From the NCBI GenBank assembly GCA_029339195.1, contig JAPTJF010000004.1:372001-436000 (forward strand): 64,000 nt of DNA, read 5' to 3'. A program made the translations under genes and the position numbers. Source of the stretch: Micractinium sp. NFX-FRZ. Lineage: Eukaryota; Chlorophyta; Trebouxiophyceae; Chlorellales; Chlorellaceae. Under the pieces are notes generated by a model. That model ran no database searches and was not told where the DNA came from. It saw nothing but the letters and a program-made list of their open reading frames with translations. Each line of letters begins with the position of its first letter. The first letter of the stretch is position 1. Of this stretch, positions 57,649-64,000 are shown in pieces.

Positions 57649-58493
57649 AGGCGTGCAGAGAAGGCCGAGGGCCTGGAAGCCGCTGGCAGCCAGCGCAAGA
57701 TCGCAGCGTGCCAGCCTGGCGGTGAGCTGGCTGTGATGCGTAAGCCCCGCAGCGCACCGCAGCTGACTGGCAACCTGGTACCGCCGGTACCGCCCGGCCC
57801 ATGGGTGCCGGGCACCTCCACCTACACCCAAGACAAACGTGTCAAGCGGGGCCCTCTTCTGCCACCTGGCCAGATGGGAGGAGAGGGGAGGCCCCACCCC
57901 CATCCCAGATTCCATCAAGGCTTTCCATCCCGGCCAGCGCCCCGTCCCGCCCATCCCACCTTCCCACAACCTGCCCACCTCTGTCGTCCATCAGTGTTTT
58001 ACAACTTCAGAGCAGAGAGCAGCAGAGATGGCTGCTCCTCTTTTGGGCCCTGCCGCTACAGAGGTTTCGGATCCGGGAACAGAACCAGAGAGCCGCAACA
58101 CTGCTGCCTTGGTCAACCCCTTTGTTCCCCTGTTTTCTTCTCTGGTCCACCGTTTTGAAAACCTAAGCCAGGTGTGCCCTTCCTGAGCTCACCATTGCTG
58201 TGAGCCATGTTGTGTGCTCGCCCCTCTTGCCTCGTCTGCATCTGACCTGACCCCGCGTCCACTACGGAACATACCATGCACTTGCACCACCCACCGGCAA
58301 CTTGGTTTGATCGATTTGAATGCGTGACACGCCTGTGACAGCGCACATGTTACAGTCGGCAGCTGAACGCAATGGAAGAGGCACTGGGAAGCCTGGGTGG
58401 GAAAAGGAAGAGAGCAGGAACTGGACGAGCACATGTCCCACCCTGCGAGACTTTCCCGTGCTGGACTGCTGTGCATCTGGAGGAGCACACCAG
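57649..58493. other. Convergent intergenic region (3' UTRs of FN3/PA14 and ARF-GEF genes)
   Basis: These 845 bases lie between two facing stop codons. No coding similarity or clear repeat was noticed. Confidence 0.45.
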
Positions 58494-58759
58494 CTAGCTC
58501 TGCTTGCAGGTGGAGGAGGACTGCTCAGCCTGCACCTCCTCACCGTACTCATCCTCCCCCTCTGCGGACGCTGCCGCTGCTGGGGGCGGCACAGCCGCTC
58601 CCGCCGCCACTGCCTGCGGGTCGGGTGTTGCTGCTGTTGCGGCCACAGCAGTCTCCTGAGGCGGTCCCACCACCTCTGAGCCTACCGTCGGCATGGCGCT
58701 GCCAGCCTCGCCATCGGCGGCGGGAGGGCCTTCACCTGGTGCTGACTCCTCTGCGACGG

Positions 58760-58794
<35 letters not shown>

Positions 58795-61700
58795 TGGGGA
58801 GCGCCCGCTGGGGCGCCGCTCACGTCAGCTGTGGGGCCATCCATGCCTGCTGCTGCTGCTGCTGCTGCCACCCCCTCCGCTGCTGCTGGAGCCACTGCCA
58901 CAGCTGCTGCCGCCTCCTCCGCAGGCGGCTGCGGGTCGGCCGCTGCATCCGCTGCTGCTGGCGCCACAGGCGGCACGCCGTCGGCGGAGGGGCGGCCGCG
59001 GGGCGTGAGTGTGGCCTCAATCAAGCCCGGGTTCAGTCCAGATGAGATGTTGTGCACCTTGCTGAATGTCAGGTCCCACAGGCTGCGCCCGCTCACGTCC
59101 TGCGGGGCAGGCGGTGGTGGTGATGAGAGGCCCAGGACGGGGGTTAGAAGCGTGGGGCTGGAGCGGGCCGCGCAGCGCTCCCACAATCAGGGCGTGTATC
59201 GCTTGGGCGGAGCATGCTTGTACCGCTGGGGCACTTCAGGCTTCATGTGCATGCTAAGCCGTTGGTGCACAGCAGGAGCAGGCAGGCGTGGGCGTGGGGG
59301 TGTATCGGCTGGCGGGCGGCAGGCCGTGTGCCATGTGGCCCATCAACTCCCACCCGCGTGCCCAGCCCCCTGCCCGCCCCACCTTCCAGGTCTGTGTGAG
59401 TATGCCCGCGGAGGCCAGCACCAGCAGCATGTTCTTGGCATTCTCAGGCACCGACTCCTGCACCGCCTCGTGCCGCACAGCCATGCACTCCTGCGCAGGA
59501 GGAGGGGCAGGGTGAGGAGAGGTCGTGTGAAGGGGTGAGGAGAGCTCGTATGAAGGGGCGCAGTGGCAAAGGGGCAAGGGAGGCGGCGCCGGGCGCAGGG
59601 CTGTGGGCATGGAGGCAAACCAGGCACGAGGCACCCGGGTCCCCCGCTGCATGCTGGGCCTGATGAGCAGGCGGGGCGACGTGTGGGGGAGCAGCAGCTG
59701 CCCTCGACAGCTTCGACTGGGTCCCGCCCTGTGCTAGCTGCGCTACATGCCACACCATCGCCCGCCAACCGGCAGCGCCATGCTAGGCCCCGACGCCACA
59801 TGCCACAGCCCGCCGGAAGATGGGCCAGCCCTCACCTGCAGCGCCTGCAGCACCGCCTGCCACAGCCCGTAAAAGTCCTTGTCAGTCTGCACCACCTCGA
59901 TGTACTGCAGGAAGGGCGGTGCGGGTGGGGCGGTACAGGGCGATGTAAGCAAACCGAAGTGCGGGCGCGACGCAGCCCGTGCACGTCTACACTGCCCTCA
60001 GGCTGGCCCCAGGCCTAGCCGCCTGCATGTCTGCCAGCACGTCTGCCAGCGTCTGACAACGGAGGGCAGGATGGGGAAAGCAGGCCCGCAGGGCACATGA
60101 TCCGTACCGGTACACCACTCTGATGTGCTGGGGGCAGGCAATTGTGGGCGGGAATGCAGGCGGAAGGGCAGGGTTGGACACCCGTTGGACACCCATCTAT
60201 GCGGACCATCAGGACAGCCACAGCGCAGCAACCACAGCATCCGGCCACGCCCTGGCACACCTGCAGCACCGTTTTGATGAGCATGGACACTGCCAGCCGC
60301 ACGCTCTTCTCGGCACCTGGGTGGGAGCGCGCCTTGGGGCCCGCCAGCTTGGCCAGGTCTGCAGGGTGAAGGTGGAAGGAACACGCGAGTTGGTAAGGAA
60401 GGCGAGTGGGCAGAGGCCCGCCAGCTTGGCCAGGGCTGTTTGAGGGAGGAGGATCGAGGGGTGATCACGGCGGCCCTCCCTGGAGATGCAAGACGGGAGG
60501 GCGTTGGCGCCCACCAGCATGGCCAGGTCACCAGGAGGAGGGAGCCAAGTGCAAGGGTGGGAAGTTTGCTGGCCCCCTGCCTCCCACCCATCGACCCACA
60601 CTCCCCACCTGTGGCCACCGGCACCAGCAGCTCGCGCAGCGTCTGCACCCACAGCTCCGGGGGCAGGTTGAGCCGCTCGCTCGACACCAGGGCGCGGCTG
60701 CAACAGGGAAGGAAGGAAGGCAGGGCAGTGAAGGAGGGGTGGGGCGGTGAGGCGCAAGGGAAGCCACTGCTGCGGTGCCATTCAGGTGGACCGTCGGCTT
60801 TAGACACGGCCCTCACAACCTGTGCCACAGAGGCGCCCTTCCTTGCACAAGCTCTTGGCCAGCCTCCCCCCTCCCTCCCTCCTTGCCTCCCAGCCCACCA
60901 CAGCACGCTGTTGGCACGCACATGTCCCTGAACAAGCTCTTCCACCCACCCTCACCCCCTGTTCACGGCAGCCCCCCCTGTTCACGCTTCTCCCAGCCCA
61001 CCCACTTTAGCACCAAGACGGCCCTGAACAGCCAACACTCCTCCTTACACAGACCCTCCACCTCCCGTCCCGCCCCCCTCCCCCACATTCTCAACCAATC
61101 GCCCCCCGCCTCACCTCAGCACCATGATGGCATTGTCCCTCAGCGGCTGGCACTCGTCCTTGCACAGGCTCTTGGCCAGCACGCCCACCGTGGTCAGCCA
61201 CAGGTCCACCAGGGCCTCGTCTGAAACAACAACAAATGCAGGGAGAAGACCATAGGACGCCAATTTATACATATAAATAATAACAGGGGGGAGCATGTGG
61301 TAATCCAGAGGTCCCCCAGGGCCTCGGCTGCAGGTGCAGGTGCGCGGGAGGGCGTGGGGGTGGGAGGGGGCGCGGGGGAGGGCGTGGAGGGGGCTTCCCG
61401 CAATTCGCCCAACAGCGGGCGTGTGGTGGGTCATGGACCCACGCCAGCCCGCCCCACCGCAACACTGCCCGCCCCCGTCGCCCTCCTTCCCACCTAGCAC
61501 ACAGTGATGTTCGCCAGGCACAGCGAGCCTCCCCACCCAGCCCTTCTTTCCTCATGCCGCCCCACGGCAGTGCATCTATCCCACCGCACAGAATCCCGTC
61601 CCACGTCCCACACAACCCCGGCCACCTGTCCCACGCCATCACGCACCCGACAACTGGGCCTCCGTGTCGTCGTCCAGCGCCGCCCCCCGGCCCGCCCCAC

Positions 61701-64000
61701 GCTGGCTCTGCGTGACCAGCCAGTTGAACAGGGCCTCAACTAGGTCCAGGAACTTGACTGCCGCCTCCACATTTTGCTGCAGGCAGGGAGATGAGAGACC
61801 AATTGCAACAGTGAGATAAAATAGTGTGCGATGCATGGGCCTTAAATTGGAGCGTCGCTAGTGCCTGCGATTGACCTGCTCGCTAAAGTATCGTCTCCCT
61901 GCTTGTACCACCCGCTGTCCCCACCTGCTTGTACCGCTCCAGGTACTGCAGGCGCGTCTCTAGCAGCGGCAGGTATCCCCCTAACAGCACATGCGGTACC
62001 GCCCACCCGCCCCACCTGCTTGTACCGCTCCAGGTACTGCAGGCACGTCTCCAGCAGAGGCAGGTAGCTCTCCCCCGACAGCGCCTGCGGGTTGCTGCAC
62101 ACCACGCTGAGGGACTCAAAGGCCAGCGGGGCAGCCTCGGGGCGCACTGCAGTGGGGCAGGGAAGGCGACACACTGTGAGACTATGGGCAAAGCAAAGCA
62201 GCTGACAATTTGGTGTCAGATTCTGGGCAAGTGGGGCCGCGTTGGGGCGCTCTGCACAATGTGGTCAGGGGTGGCGGGGCAGGTGAGGAGGTGGAGGAGG
62301 GGACACATGGGGTGTGGGGCACACACACGGATCAGATGGCGCAGCAGGGGCAGGGTAGGACCAAACTGGCGGGCGAGATTGGTGCCTTGTCTGCTGCAAG
62401 CATGGGGGCGCCAAGTCAGCACCCCAAGTCCCCATGGCGTCACCCTACCCTACCCGATGTGAGCTTGATGATGGCGCAGACGGTGCGCCAGTCGGCCTCG
62501 GTGCGCACGTAGGGGGCGCTGCTCTTCAGCAGCACCAGCATCTAACGGGGCGGGGGGGGCGACAAGGCGTGGGGGTTCAGCAGGTTCCAGGGGGTCGGGA
62601 GCTACGTGAGTGGTACCAAGTCTCTTGGACGTGGCTGCATGCGACCGAACACGCGCCTTGCATGTGGCTCAGTCTGCCAGATCACGCCACCCCACCCAGA
62701 CCGTTGCCTGCCCGCGGCCCCCACAGCAGCAGGCCCCATGCTGATGCCACAAGAGAGGAGCGCACCTCGTAAGCGATGCGCTCAGCCAGCTCCCAGGCCA
62801 CGTTGGGGCTCAGGCCAATCACCAGCTTCAGGCTGCAGGGGCGGGAAGGCGGGCGGAGGGCGGAATGGGTGAGCGAGCAGACGTCGGCGCATCGCGAGGG
62901 CATATGCAAGCAGGGCTTGCAGATAACGGCGTGCCAGCCGCTGCACCAGGGCCGTCCGTATCCGGTGCTTTCGAAGGGCGGCAGGCGATGTGTTATCCTC
63001 TCACCAGGAGCCCCCTCCCTTCCCCTCCCCTGCCTCTCTCCCATCCCCACTATCGGGCGCCGCACCTCTTCAGCAGCGTCTCCGCCGTGTCCTCCTTGTA
63101 GGGCAGCAGCCGCTGGCAGATGCGCAGCAGGCCCATCACGGCGCGCTCAACCAGGGAGTTGACCGCCACGGCTGCAGTGGTGGCGGGAGGCAGGGGCACA
63201 TGGGGGGGCAGCGTTTGGGTAGGGTGGTGATCCAGTGGCAGGGGCATCGGGCGTGGGCAGGGCGGAGGCACACTGGTTACTTTGCTCACAACGAATGCAC
63301 ACCCACACATACAGCCACAGCCACCCTGCCGTTGTCTGCCACCTACCGTTGTCTGCGGCGGTGCAGGCGGCCAGGAACTCGTGCAGCAGCGGCCAGATGA
63401 GGCCGACGCGGTCCCTGTTGCGCAGGCTCAGCGCCACCAGCAGCTCCAGGCAGAGCTCTGCGGGAGCGGTGGCCTCGCCGGAGCGTGCGGCGGCAGCCAC
63501 GTTGCCGCCCGCCCACATCACCGCCTTGACCAGCTCAACCAGCGACTCCGCCGTCTGTTGTGGGTGGGCGGGATGGGCACAGCACAGCAAAGAAAGGCAG
63601 CAAAGGGTGCGGGTGAGCCACCAAGGAGCCCAGGTGGTGCCTGCCTACATCCCCACCCCTCCAGCAAAAGGCCAGCAGTTTGATAGTAGCCCACAGAAGT
63701 CGTCCCTCCGAAAAAGACACCACACCTCCCACTCGAGCACTGAAAAGGAACCGTGACCCCCACAGCTGCTCCCCACACCCCAATTGCCCCTCGAACGCAT
63801 TCTACAGCCACTTATCACCCTCCCCCTGCCACCCACCAGGAACTTGGAGTCTGCAAAGATCTCCTCCACGTGGCACGCCTCCACGCTGGCGGTCGCCAGG
63901 GACGCCAGCTCAGCCTGGCGCTGCGCCGCCTGCAGGTGTTGGGGGAGGGGGTGCCGGGGGCAGGGGCTCGTGGTGAAGAGCCGGGCGCAGGTGGCTGGGC
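58494..64000 (-). CDS. GBF1/GNOM-type ARF guanine-nucleotide exchange factor, C-terminal part (5' partial)
   Basis: Large Sec7-family ARF-GEFs of this class activate ARF1 at Golgi or endosomal membranes for COPI traffic. The Sec7 domain lies beyond the right edge; what is visible is the downstream HDS region. Exons: 63929-63837, 63554-63347, 63171-63066, 62832-62766, 62541-62454, 62146-62016, 61776-61647, 61220-61115, 60697-60609, 60358-60261, 60052-59993, 59904-59836, 59490-59383, 59099-58494, in phase throughout. Similarity to GBF1 is clear in IFADSKFL-TAESLVELVKAVMW, LCLELLVALSLRNRDRVGLIW and LVERAVMGLLRICQRLLP, and similarity to the GNOM C-terminus in VPENAKNMLLVLASAGIL followed by SLWDLTFSKVHNIS. 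The short exon 60052-59993 uses a weak GTGTAG donor and is less certain. The last ~165 residues are low-complexity Ala/Pro/Glu with a poly-Gln run. Decayed exon copies occur in the introns at about 61921-61980 and 63328-63340. Confidence 0.85.

Noticed and set aside
1..64000. tRNA or rRNA genes
   Set aside because: No GGTTCGA-type B box with a matching acceptor stem and no rRNA-like sequence was noticed; a tRNA scan could not be run, so this is a negative by eye only.

Overview
This window is nuclear DNA from a green alga (Chlorophyta). The GC content is high, every gene is broken into short exons by GC-rich introns of about 100-600 bp with strong CTGCAG-type acceptors, there are many CAG/CTG runs encoding poly-Gln, and several products carry organelle-type presequences or hydroxyproline-rich SPPPP cell-wall segments. 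A Chlorella-like trebouxiophyte fits best, but the class cannot be settled from sequence alone. No bacterial operons, CRISPR arrays, tRNA or rRNA genes were seen.

Twelve protein genes were reconstructed exon by exon on the basis of splice sites, reading phase and family similarity; in the ten complete models the phases close to a whole number of codons. Order and strand: RRP6 exosome nuclease (-, 3' end off the left edge); ATP phosphoribosyltransferase of histidine synthesis (+); mitochondrial-type ribosomal protein bS18m (-); CEP104/FAP256-like ciliary-tip protein with an added TPR tail (+); organellar bacterial-type aspartyl-tRNA synthetase (-); HAT/TPR repeat protein resembling chloroplast RNA factors (+); a secreted proline-rich plus Asp-box (BNR) modular protein (-); a ten-helix DMT-superfamily transporter (-); an adenosine-deaminase-like (ADAL/MAPDA) protein with lost metal ligands (+); a KAT/2-aminoadipate-type aminotransferase (+); a secreted FN3-like/PA14 protein (+); and the C-terminal half of a GBF1/GNOM-type ARF-GEF (-, 5' end off the right edge).

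The left half (1-28.5 kb) is compact. Genes alternate in strand, so three head-to-head pairs share start-to-start gaps of 205, 332 and 201 bp (RRP6/HISN1, bS18m/CEP104, AspRS/HAT protein), and the pairs meet tail to tail. The right half is looser, with intergenic gaps of 1-2.5 kb.

The most unusual feature is structural: introns in at least six genes contain decayed copies of the neighbouring exon end, often including its splice junction. In the BNR gene and the FN3/PA14 gene whole phase-symmetric exons have been multiplied. Other points of interest are the ADA-like protein lacking three metal-binding residues, a CEP104-TPR fusion, three or four GC-AG introns, a 0.5 kb intronic minisatellite, and a hairpin element repeated in successive introns of the BNR gene.
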